Part shown: one piece after another, positions 1-5,382 of the stretch
Position numbering within the stretch: position 1 is the first letter of the stretch
Layout of the letters: each line of letters starts with the position of its first letter
Assembly: GCA_020860885.1 (NCBI GenBank)
Contig: JAJBTS010000175.1
Span: forward strand, 1-5,382
Direction: 5' to 3'
DNA from: Bacteroidales bacterium
GTDB lineage: Bacteria; Bacteroidota; Bacteroidia; Bacteroidales; Azobacteroidaceae
DNA length: 5,382 nucleotides
Notes under the pieces: model-generated
Seen by the model: only the letters and a program-made list of their open reading frames with translations
Databases searched by the model: none
Told to the model about the DNA's origin: nothing
Program-made: the position numbers and the translations under genes

Positions 1-672
1 ATATATTACATCATTAGGTTGAATATAGTAAAATTCAGAATTCACTATATCTGAGCTTCTTAAATCAAATGTTTTTATTATTGTTCCTTCTTCTGTCTGC
101 CGTATAATTTTCACTTTCGAGCGATCTCCGTAAGGCTTTATATCTTTACTTTGGGAAAGTGCCTGAAAAATTGTCAACTGTTCTTTAGGGATGAAATAAC
201 GCCCTGCGTTGGATTCTCCTACTACACTAAAATACCGGTTGGATAAACTCACATGTACGATACATCCATCCATTGTAAGTAAATCTTTATTAATTCTGGA
301 TTCTAACAAAGTTTGAATATCCAGAGTGGTTTTCCCTAATACATGAATATCACCCAGATAAGGGAAATAAATATTTCCTTCCTGAGAGACGGTCAAAGTT
401 CGTAAGCGACTTTCTTCCGCTCCACTTCCTCCTGTATTAGTAAATAAACTAAATAAAGCACCTGTATTAGCATCATCTTGCGGAACAGTTATACGTACAA
501 TTAATTCATCTCCTGCGTTAATTCGATATTCTCCTATTTCTGCTACTGAAGGATAAGACGGAATCCCCCCACCGGGCTCCTGCAGCAAATTTGTCTGCTT
601 AGTTGTCAGACAGGAAGATAGTATTACCGGCGCCAACAAAAAAATAAATACAATTAATTTAATTCTTTTCAT
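1..672 (-). CDS. Wza-type polysaccharide export lipoprotein (partial, C-terminus off the left edge)
   Basis: The reading frame is open from the ATG at 672 to the left edge: 224 codons with no stop. The product starts with a lipoprotein signal peptide: MKRIK, a hydrophobic run (residues 6-18), then the lipobox L18-S19-S20-C21. Cys21 is the likely lipidated residue. Residues about 44-141 resemble the polysaccharide export (Poly_export) domain, with an INAGDELIVRI-like first strand and LTVSQEGNIYFPYLGDI. Residues about 147-224 look like the first SLBB domain (YFSVVGESNAGRYFIP, LTIFQALSQS, GDRSKVKIIR, ending QPNDVIY at the edge). Wza-family proteins form the outer membrane channel for capsule or EPS, usually working with a Wzc-type co-polymerase. 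Here a wzc-like gene would be expected past the left edge (inference). The gene starts 30 nt after the def stop codon with no clear promoter or Shine-Dalgarno motif, so co-transcription with def is likely. Family assignment is firm; the exact polysaccharide is unknown. Confidence 0.93.
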   Translation of the reverse strand, partial: MKRIKLIVFIFLLAPVILSSCLTTKQTNLLQEPGGGIPSYPSVAEIGEYRINAGDELIVRITVPQDDANTGALFSLFTNTGGSGAEESRLRTLTVSQEGNIYFPYLGDIHVLGKTTLDIQTLLESRINKDLLTMDGCIVHVSLSNRYFSVVGESNAGRYFIPKEQLTIFQALSQSKDIKPYGDRSKVKIIRQTEEGTIIKTFDLRSSDIVNSEFYYIQPNDVIY

Positions 673-702
673 TAAATTTCACAAGGCTTATAATTTATTC
701 TC

Positions 703-1263
703 TTACTTTTTTACATGACGTTTAATCTTGTATGAACAATTAACATTTCCCGACATAATTTTGTTTAGCTTTGCACGAATTAACTGTTTTCTTATACCAC
801 TAATATGATCTACAAACATGATGCCTTCCAAATGATCGTATTCATGTTGTATTACTCTGGCTTTGTATCCTTCATAAACTTCATCATGAGGTTGCAGATT
901 TTCATCCAGATATTGAATCCGTATACGGTTCGAACGAGGTACTTTTTCATGAATATGAGGTATCGACAAGCATCCTTCTTCCATTATTTCTTCTTCTTCA
1001 CCCCGTTCTATAATATGAGCATTTATAAATGCCTTCTTAAATCCGGCACAAGATGGGTCGTACTCTTCGTAGGGACTTAAATCAACCACCAGTATTCTAT
1101 CTTCAAGACCAATTTGAGGAGCTGCTAATCCAACTCCATCTGCATTATACATAGTTTCAAACATATTATCCAGGAGTATTTTCAAATCCGGATAATCGGA
1201 AGATATATCTTTTGTTACTTTTCTTAAAACAGGATGACCGTATAAATAAATAGGAAGTATCAT
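703..1263 (-). CDS. def: Peptide deformylase
   Basis: This 186-residue protein has all three peptide deformylase motifs. Motif 1 is [10 protein letters not shown] (residues 43-52, with Gln50), motif 2 is EGCLSIP (96-102, metal ligand Cys98), and motif 3 is QHEYDHLEG (139-147, metal ligands His140 and His144, catalytic Glu141). The enzyme removes the formyl group from the N-terminal methionine of nascent proteins at the ribosome, using a bound divalent metal. No key residue is missing and the length is normal, so it should be active. The start [14 protein letters not shown] matches the usual Bacteroidales N-terminus. Its ATG overlaps the ruvX stop codon by 4 nt (ATGA, 1263-1260), which suggests translational coupling. 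The ruvX-def pairing is common in Bacteroidetes. The polysaccharide export gene directly downstream is the unusual neighbour. Confidence 0.98.
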   Translation of the reverse strand: MILPIYLYGHPVLRKVTKDISSDYPDLKILLDNMFETMYNADGVGLAAPQIGLEDRILVVDLSPYEEYDPSCAGFKKAFINAHIIERGEEEEIMEEGCLSIPHIHEKVPRSNRIRIQYLDENLQPHDEVYEGYKARVIQHEYDHLEGIMFVDHISGIRKQLIRAKLNKIMSGNVNCSYKIKRHVKK

Positions 1264-1676
1264 TTTCTAATAGATTCTAAATATGTTTGTAAAAGAATAG
1301 TTGCACTCAATTCATCGACAAGCTCTTTATTTTGCCTTTTATGTTTTTTCAATCCTCCCTGAAGCATTGCCTGCTGAGCCATAACAGATGTAAAACGTTC
1401 ATCTACCATTTTTATTTCAATAAAGGGAAGAGCTTTATGTAATTTATTCTTAAAATTTTCAACTCTTGCCATATTCTCTGAAGGCTGATAGTTCATCTGT
1501 CGGGGTTCTCCCAAAATAAATAATTCAACATCATTATTTTTTACATAATTCAGAAGGAAAGGAATAACCTGATGGCTTAATAGGGTGGTGAGACCTCCGG
1601 CTATTAACTTGAGAGGATCAGACACTGCTAATCCGGTTTTCTTCTTGCCATAATCAATTGCAATTACTCTACTCAT
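1260..1676 (-). CDS. ruvX: YqgF/RuvX family RNase H-fold nuclease (pre-16S rRNA processing / putative Holliday junction resolvase)
   Basis: The 138-residue product has the YqgF layout. Residues 4-21 ([18 protein letters not shown]) form the first RNase H-fold strand, with the predicted catalytic Asp8. [17 protein letters not shown] begins at residue 56. VDERFTS (91-97) carries acidic Asp92/Glu93, and [13 protein letters not shown] (121-133) carries the third acidic position, Asp121. The family is essential or nearly so in many bacteria. It is implicated in maturation of the 16S rRNA 5' end and is historically annotated as a Holliday junction resolvase; the sequence alone does not decide between these roles. 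The ATG at 1676 is preceded by A/T-rich sequence without a Shine-Dalgarno motif. The TGA stop overlaps the def start by 4 nt. Length and acidic residues look intact. Confidence 0.95.
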   Translation of the reverse strand: MSRVIAIDYGKKKTGLAVSDPLKLIAGGLTTLLSHQVIPFLLNYVKNNDVELFILGEPRQMNYQPSENMARVENFKNKLHKALPFIEIKMVDERFTSVMAQQAMLQGGLKKHKRQNKELVDELSATILLQTYLESIRK

Positions 1677-1693
1677 TTAATACACAAAGATAT

Positions 1694-1722
1694 AAAAAAT
1701 AAATAGATTACTTATAATCTAT
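1694..1722 (-). terminator. AT-rich hairpin with T-run between the FemAB-like gene and ruvX
   Basis: On the minus strand an 8-bp perfect stem, ATAGATTA / TAATCTAT (1722-1703), has a 4-nt loop TAAG. The first three loop bases are the TAA stop codon of the FemAB-like gene. The stem is followed at once by TTATTTTTT (1702-1694). This has the geometry of an intrinsic terminator, but the stem holds only one G-C pair, so it may be leaky or incidental. If it works, it separates the polysaccharide genes upstream from ruvX-def. Confidence 0.35.
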
Positions 1723-2725
1723 ATAAAGGAAAAAAGGAACTTTCCGGCAATACCCCATTGTATTTCTGCTCCAGAATACGAGTATAAATTTCTTTATTAT
1801 GGACGTACTTCCAAATCCTGAAAGTAAATTGTTCCTGAGAAAAACGGGATTTAAATTCGAAAAGAGAATCATTTTGTCCATCTCTACCTCCTCCAAGATG
1901 CAGCCATTGCATTTTTTTTCCCACACCCTCTTGCCGGGCTTTATCTAATACCAGTTTCAACGGGCTTAACTGTAGAAAATCCGATTTCGTTGCATTCAGA
2001 TGCGCCTGCATGATGGAACCACAAAATGTACACAACGAACCCGAAACTACTTCTCCCTGATAGTAAGCCAACACAATCTCCGAATCAATTTTCTCTAAAA
2101 AAGAATAGAAATAATCTGCAGAAAAAAAATACTTCGAAGCTGCTTTTACCCTCTTCATATTATCTATATAGATATTTATGAAGGCGTCAACTTCCTTTCT
2201 TTCTTCAGCCACCTTAACCGTGAGACCTCCTCTTTTTAGTCGATTAATCTGATATTTGGTTGACCGGGCATACTGTTTTCGTTGATTCTTTTCACTCAAC
2301 TTCAGGTTGATCGCTATGGTTCTATTTGAATCCGCAACTTCTCCGAATCCATTCAGGAGTAAAGATTGATCCGGGAATAAAGGATGTAAGGTAGAGAATG
2401 CTGTTACAATTTTATTATCCTCAAAATATCTTTTAAGTTCCGAATGAAACAAAAAAAGATCTTCCGAAAATACAGACTTATTCTGAATCAAAGGGCCTGC
2501 ATATCCATAAACAGAAGTGACATCGTAATAATCAGTGCCCCGAATCCTTCTCTTTATGAAAGGAAAAGCAAATGAGTTTTTACCTGACCGATAATAAAAC
2601 AGAAAAGCCTCTCCTGAAATATCTAATTTATGGTAAGCAGCTAAATGATAAAAATCATACTCAGACATGGAAAAAATAATTTCATTCCATCTGACTTCAT
2701 TATTAACAGGAATAATTTCAAGCAT
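1712..2725 (-). CDS. FemAB/GNAT-like acyl- or aminoacyl-transferase, probably linked to surface polysaccharide
   Basis: With the ATG at 2725 the protein has 337 residues (MLEIIPVNNE...). Upstream in frame lies a TTG at 2728, which would add one residue. I prefer the ATG because it forms TGATG with the stop of the sugar transferase, a one-base overlap typical of coupled translation. Visible blocks are YDVTSVYGYAGP (67-78), a basic stretch RKQYARSTKYQINRLKRGG (149-167), LAYYQGEVVSGSL (219-231) and HLGGGRDGQNDSLFEFKSRF (276-295). These fit the FemAB-like branch of the GNAT superfamily (the BioF2-like acetyltransferase fold). Relatives transfer aminoacyl or acyl groups, for example onto peptidoglycan precursors. 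No signal peptide or membrane helix is visible, so it should act in the cytoplasm. Position after the sugar transferase suggests it modifies a lipid-linked sugar or sugar precursor; that is inference, and the substrate is unknown. Confidence 0.82.
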   Translation of the reverse strand: MLEIIPVNNEVRWNEIIFSMSEYDFYHLAAYHKLDISGEAFLFYYRSGKNSFAFPFIKRRIRGTDYYDVTSVYGYAGPLIQNKSVFSEDLFLFHSELKRYFEDNKIVTAFSTLHPLFPDQSLLLNGFGEVADSNRTIAINLKLSEKNQRKQYARSTKYQINRLKRGGLTVKVAEERKEVDAFINIYIDNMKRVKAASKYFFSADYFYSFLEKIDSEIVLAYYQGEVVSGSLCTFCGSIMQAHLNATKSDFLQLSPLKLVLDKARQEGVGKKMQWLHLGGGRDGQNDSLFEFKSRFSQEQFTFRIWKYVHNKEIYTRILEQKYNGVLPESSFFPLYRL

Positions 2726-4131
2726 CAATATGCATTTTTCTCTCCTTTAAACATATTCAAGACTGTTACAAAAACAATTTTCAGATCTAAAAGGAAAGAC
2801 CAGTTTTCAATATACCAAACATCCAAACGAACTCTTCCTTCCATCTGCTCCATGGTCTTAGTCTCACCCCGATAGCCATTGACCTGCGCCCAACCTGTTA
2901 TACCGGGTCTAACCAGATGACGAACCATATATTTATCAATAATAGAAGAATAAAGTTCCGTATGCTTTAGCATGTGCGGACGAGGCCCAACCACGCTCAT
3001 ATCTCCTTTCAACACATTATAAAATTGAGGTATTTCGTCTAAATTAGATCTTCGCAGGAAGTTTCCTATTTTTGTTGTTCGGGGATCACCCTTAATGGCT
3101 TGTTTCTCATCTGCATCTTCATTTATACGCATAGACCTGAATTTGTAACAATCAAATTCCTTGCCATAAATACCGGTTCTCTTTTGTTTAAAGAAAATAG
3201 GGCCTGAAGAGGATACTTTAATAATTATTCCGAAAATCAAAAAAAAGAAAGGAAATAAAGTACATAAAAACACTATTGAAAATAGGACATCAAAAGCCCT
3301 CTTAAACATTTGGTTGTAAGTATACTGCAAAGGCTCAGACCTTACACCCATAATAGGAAGTGATTCTATACTATCCAGAGTAAGCTTCTTTTTAACGTAG
3401 CGGGAAAACTCAGGCACCAGATAAAAACGAATCATATTTTTTTCTGCCAAATCCAACAGATTCATTATCTTTTCATCCTGTGAATTAGGCAAAGTACAAT
3501 ATATTTCATCTATAGTGTTTTCTTTAATATAATTATTCACTTCATACGTCATTCCTAAGTAATTAGGCAAGGTATTTTTCAGCAAGATATTATCATCAAA
3601 AAAACCATCTATATGATACCCATAAGCCAAATCTCTTTTCATTTCGGCATAAAGATTCAAGCCATTTTTCCCTGCACCTATAATAATAACTTTTTTGTAG
3701 TTGCCTCCATATCTACGATACCTTTTCAAAGCTTCGCGTGTAAAGATCCGCCAAAAAGTAAAAAAAAAGAATAAGGTAAGATAGAAATACACAATAAATT
3801 TAACCGGAAAAGTACTACTTCCTAATTTCAGGAAAAATAGGCAGCATATAAATATAACAGCATGGAATGCAACGAGAGACATAGAGCGCTGCACCACTCT
3901 ATCAGTAAACATTACTGGTTTATAAATGCGGACAGGAACTACGGATAAAGCAAATAAATAACTAAAATTAAGTAAAAGGATTACAATATTCCACTTAGAA
4001 TTAAATTCATCTATAGTATAGGTTTCAGTCCAGTGATATAATAATATGAATAAGCCATTAATCAGGATTAAATCTCCAATAATGATCAACCACTTAATCA
4101 AAAAACCATATCCACTTTTTTCCTTTGACAT
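2725..4131 (-). CDS. Polyprenyl (undecaprenyl-phosphate) sugar-1-phosphate transferase, WcaJ-like
   Basis: This 468-residue inner membrane protein has the full polyisoprenyl-phosphate hexose-1-phosphate transferase layout. Four N-terminal membrane segments lie near residues 9-32, 47-66, 82-102 and 111-128. A Rossmann-like (CoA_binding_3) domain follows, with IIGAGKNG at 150-157. The catalytic bacterial sugar transferase domain runs from about 274 to the end. It begins with KRAFDVLFSI and the hydrophobic re-entrant segment (about 279-304). It continues with FFKQKRTGIYGKEFDCYKFR (313-332), the LDEIPQFYNVLKGDMSVVGP block (364-383) with the predicted catalytic Asp365-Glu366 pair, and RPGITGWAQVNGYRG (408-422). 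Such enzymes transfer a sugar-1-phosphate from a UDP-sugar to undecaprenyl phosphate, the first step of EPS or capsule synthesis. The sugar (glucose, galactose or another) cannot be told from sequence. It has its own promoter upstream and is coupled to the FemAB-like gene downstream. Confidence 0.95.
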   Translation of the reverse strand: MSKEKSGYGFLIKWLIIIGDLILINGLFILLYHWTETYTIDEFNSKWNIVILLLNFSYLFALSVVPVRIYKPVMFTDRVVQRSMSLVAFHAVIFICCLFFLKLGSSTFPVKFIVYFYLTLFFFFTFWRIFTREALKRYRRYGGNYKKVIIIGAGKNGLNLYAEMKRDLAYGYHIDGFFDDNILLKNTLPNYLGMTYEVNNYIKENTIDEIYCTLPNSQDEKIMNLLDLAEKNMIRFYLVPEFSRYVKKKLTLDSIESLPIMGVRSEPLQYTYNQMFKRAFDVLFSIVFLCTLFPFFFLIFGIIIKVSSSGPIFFKQKRTGIYGKEFDCYKFRSMRINEDADEKQAIKGDPRTTKIGNFLRRSNLDEIPQFYNVLKGDMSVVGPRPHMLKHTELYSSIIDKYMVRHLVRPGITGWAQVNGYRGETKTMEQMEGRVRLDVWYIENWSFLLDLKIVFVTVLNMFKGEKNAY

Positions 4132-4149
4132 TTTTACTTCTTAGAGCCA

Positions 4150-4181
4150 CAAAAGTAATCCATATATACAAAAAAGACAAA
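4150..4181 (-). promoter_or_regulatory. Bacteroides-type promoter for the sugar transferase gene
   Basis: Read on the minus strand, TTTG (4181-4178) is followed by exactly 20 nt and then TACTTTTG (4157-4150). This matches the published Bacteroides consensus of a -33 TTTG and a -7 TAnnTTTG separated by 19-21 nt. Transcription would start roughly at 4147-4143, leaving a short leader before the ATG at 4131. The leader is A-rich near the start codon and lacks a Shine-Dalgarno motif. The spacing and both elements are seen directly; activity is inferred. Confidence 0.65.
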
Positions 4182-4222
4182 AAAAGCAGTTTAATTTTAG
4201 ATATTGTCAGTATCTGATATCT
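4179..4222 (-). terminator. Weak candidate terminator after the OmpA gene
   Basis: On the minus strand, 4 nt past the OmpA stop codon, AGATAT (4222-4217) and ATATCT (4204-4199) form an inverted repeat. The pair CAG/CTG can form inside it with a 3-nt bulge. A run of seven T residues follows only after about 12 more bases (4185-4179) and overlaps the -33 promoter element. The stem is AT-rich and the T run is distant, so this is a poor intrinsic terminator. It is listed because it is the only hairpin in this gap. It includes a tandem 7-mer, TCAGATA twice (4224-4211). Confidence 0.25.
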
Positions 4223-4226
4223 GATT

Positions 4227-5382
4227 TTATTTCTGAGGAGTCATCACAACTACCCGATTCCAATTATTTACATTATAGGGTTGTTCTTCTGTGCCTTTCC
4301 ATTCTACAATAACATTCTGAGAAGGGACTTTATATTTTGATATTAATTCATGCGCAACGGCTTTTGCCCGTTTTTCCGAAAGTTTCAAATTAAAAGATTG
4401 AGATCCGGTATCTTTATCTGCATAACCGGTCACTTTCACCTTAGCGCCATTTTCCTTAACAAATTCTGCGGTGTTATAAACACTTAATTGCTGATCATCA
4501 TCGACATTAAAGCTATTCATTTTAAAGAAAACCACATTAGGAATATAACTGATTTCAGTCATAACCGGAATTTCAGGGGCTACCGGAGGACATTCCGGAC
4601 AGGATTCGGGCCTCTCTGCTAATTGCAATGACAACCTTTCATTAGCATCTCTCAATGTGTTTATTCTTTCATTCAGCTTTCCGATAGTCGTCGGATCCAT
4701 AGGTTCTATTGAATTAAAACCTATCTTGCCGAATCTATATGTAATTCCTCCTGTAGCCGATAAGATAGCTTCATACTCCGATCCTTGTACGATTCTATCA
4801 AAGTAATCGGGCACAACGGAAGCTCCAAGGTCAATATCCAGACTAACACGCTCACTCAATTTGAAACCCATCTTAATTCCTCCATTTACAGAAAGTGCAT
4901 TCGCATAATCCCTATAGTTTGACTGGACGCCTGCTGAAACCGGAACTAATACGTCTTCATCCATCCCGAATCGATGAGCAAAACCCAATCCTATATAGGG
5001 GCTAATCTGAAAAATACGGGATGATGAATATCCTCCAATCTGATTCGTTAAATCCCATAAAGCATTCAGATGTATATTATAGTATTTATCTCTTTGCCTG
5101 AAATTCCCATCATTTTCATAACCGTGAAGAGCACCTCCCTGTGCCTTCAATTGTAGTCCCCAGGTCGGATTTAACCATTTGCCTACAGACACAGCGGGCA
5201 TTACACTGATTCTATCTTTAAAATCGGCTTTATTATCATTATCTCCAAAATAAATTTGCCCTCCTACTCCTAAATGAATAAACCAATTATCTCCTACTCC
5301 GGATTTCTCATACGTACTTTGAGCCTGGAGAATAGTAAGATAAAAGAAACTTGATAATACAACTAATAAAAGAATTCTGATT
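4227..5382 (-). CDS. OmpA-family outer membrane protein: beta-barrel plus peptidoglycan-binding domain (partial, N-terminus off the right edge)
   Basis: The frame is open from the stop at 4227 to the right edge (384 visible residues). The ATG at 5201 is internal: the 60 codons upstream encode a signal peptide (hydrophobic RILLLVVLSSFFYLTI, then a likely cleavage after LQAQ) and the first barrel strand (WFIHLGVGGQIYFGDND). The true start should lie only a few codons outside the window. Visible residues about 20-216 alternate polar and hydrophobic positions as expected of a beta-barrel. About 232-257 (IGKLNERINTLRDANERLSL) looks like a short coiled coil, followed by a Cys/Pro linker CPECPPVAPEIP. 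About 278-382 is the OmpA C-terminal domain: VVFFKMNSF, VKVTGYADKDTGSQSFNLKL and SEKRAKAV, with the peptidoglycan-binding Asp322 and Arg338 positions, and NRVVV near the end. It should anchor the outer membrane to peptidoglycan. It is probably a separate transcription unit from the sugar transferase. Confidence 0.93.
   Translation of the reverse strand, partial: IRILLLVVLSSFFYLTILQAQSTYEKSGVGDNWFIHLGVGGQIYFGDNDNKADFKDRISVMPAVSVGKWLNPTWGLQLKAQGGALHGYENDGNFRQRDKYYNIHLNALWDLTNQIGGYSSSRIFQISPYIGLGFAHRFGMDEDVLVPVSAGVQSNYRDYANALSVNGGIKMGFKLSERVSLDIDLGASVVPDYFDRIVQGSEYEAILSATGGITYRFGKIGFNSIEPMDPTTIGKLNERINTLRDANERLSLQLAERPESCPECPPVAPEIPVMTEISYIPNVVFFKMNSFNVDDDQQLSVYNTAEFVKENGAKVKVTGYADKDTGSQSFNLKLSEKRAKAVAHELISKYKVPSQNVIVEWKGTEEQPYNVNNWNRVVVMTPQK
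5310..5381 (-). other. Sec signal peptide of the OmpA-family protein (incomplete)
   Basis: Translated from the right edge inward, the frame gives IRILLLVVLSSFFYLTILQAQSTY. This is a long hydrophobic core followed by A-Q-S, as in a signal peptidase I substrate. The cationic start, usually M-K-K or similar, would lie just beyond the edge. It shows that the mature protein is exported and that the gene does not start at the internal ATG at 5201. Confidence 0.8.

Noticed and set aside
673..702. Possible promoter or terminator between def and the export lipoprotein gene
   Set aside because: In 30 nt I see no TAnnTTTG element, no TTTG at the right spacing and no hairpin. Co-transcription is the simpler reading.
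805..1080. Open frame on the plus strand, 91 codons
   Set aside because: It lies fully opposite def, whose catalytic motifs are intact. The translation is low-complexity, rich in Phe and Tyr, and shows no recognisable motif.
1685..1692. TATCTTTG upstream of ruvX, resembling a Bacteroides -7 element
   Set aside because: No TTTG is present 19-21 nt upstream, and the site is only 8 nt from the start codon. In AT-rich sequence this 8-mer is expected by chance.
1708..1926. Open frame on the minus strand, 72 codons, in another frame of the FemAB-like gene
   Set aside because: It overlaps the 3' end of a well-supported gene in a shifted frame. There is no family resemblance and no start signal.
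2645..2875. Open frame on the plus strand, 76 codons
   Set aside because: It is antisense to the junction of the sugar transferase and FemAB-like genes, both well supported. The translation shows no motif.
4211..4224. Tandem 7-mer (TCAGATA twice on the minus strand) as an operator or repeat element
   Set aside because: There are only two short AT-rich copies in a small gap, and I noticed no further copies in the window. Too little to claim a binding site.

Overview
The window looks like chromosome from an AT-rich member of the Bacteroidales (the Bacteroides / Parabacteroides / Dysgonomonas neighbourhood). The peptide deformylase, the polyprenyl glycosylphosphotransferase and the OmpA protein all read like Bacteroidales family members. 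Start codons are preceded by A/T-rich sequence without a Shine-Dalgarno motif. A Bacteroides-type promoter (TTTG, 20 nt, TAnnTTTG) lies upstream of the sugar transferase. The genus cannot be fixed from the sequence alone.

All six genes lie on the minus strand, so transcription runs from high to low coordinates. In that order they are: (1) an OmpA-family outer membrane protein whose first few codons lie beyond the right edge; (2) a 95-nt gap holding a weak hairpin and a good promoter; (3) a WcaJ-like sugar-1-phosphate transferase that starts surface polysaccharide assembly on undecaprenyl phosphate; (4) a FemAB/GNAT-like transferase joined to it by a TGATG stop-start overlap; (5) the RuvX/YqgF nuclease-fold protein; (6) peptide deformylase, overlapping ruvX by 4 nt; (7) a Wza-type polysaccharide export lipoprotein, 30 nt downstream and cut by the left edge.

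The main theme is a surface polysaccharide (EPS or capsule) locus that encloses a housekeeping pair. The sugar transferase loads the first sugar on the lipid carrier at the inner membrane. The FemAB-like protein may modify an intermediate, and the Wza-like lipoprotein would export the product across the outer membrane. ruvX and def (rRNA maturation or Holliday junction processing, and N-terminal deformylation of nascent proteins) sit between these genes in the same direction. One promoter could therefore feed both envelope and translation genes, unless the weak AT-rich hairpin between femAB and ruvX separates them. I found no tRNA, rRNA, CRISPR array, insertion sequence or long repeat. No non-coding stretch exceeds about 100 nt. 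I see no clearly undescribed system here; the gene order is the most notable feature.
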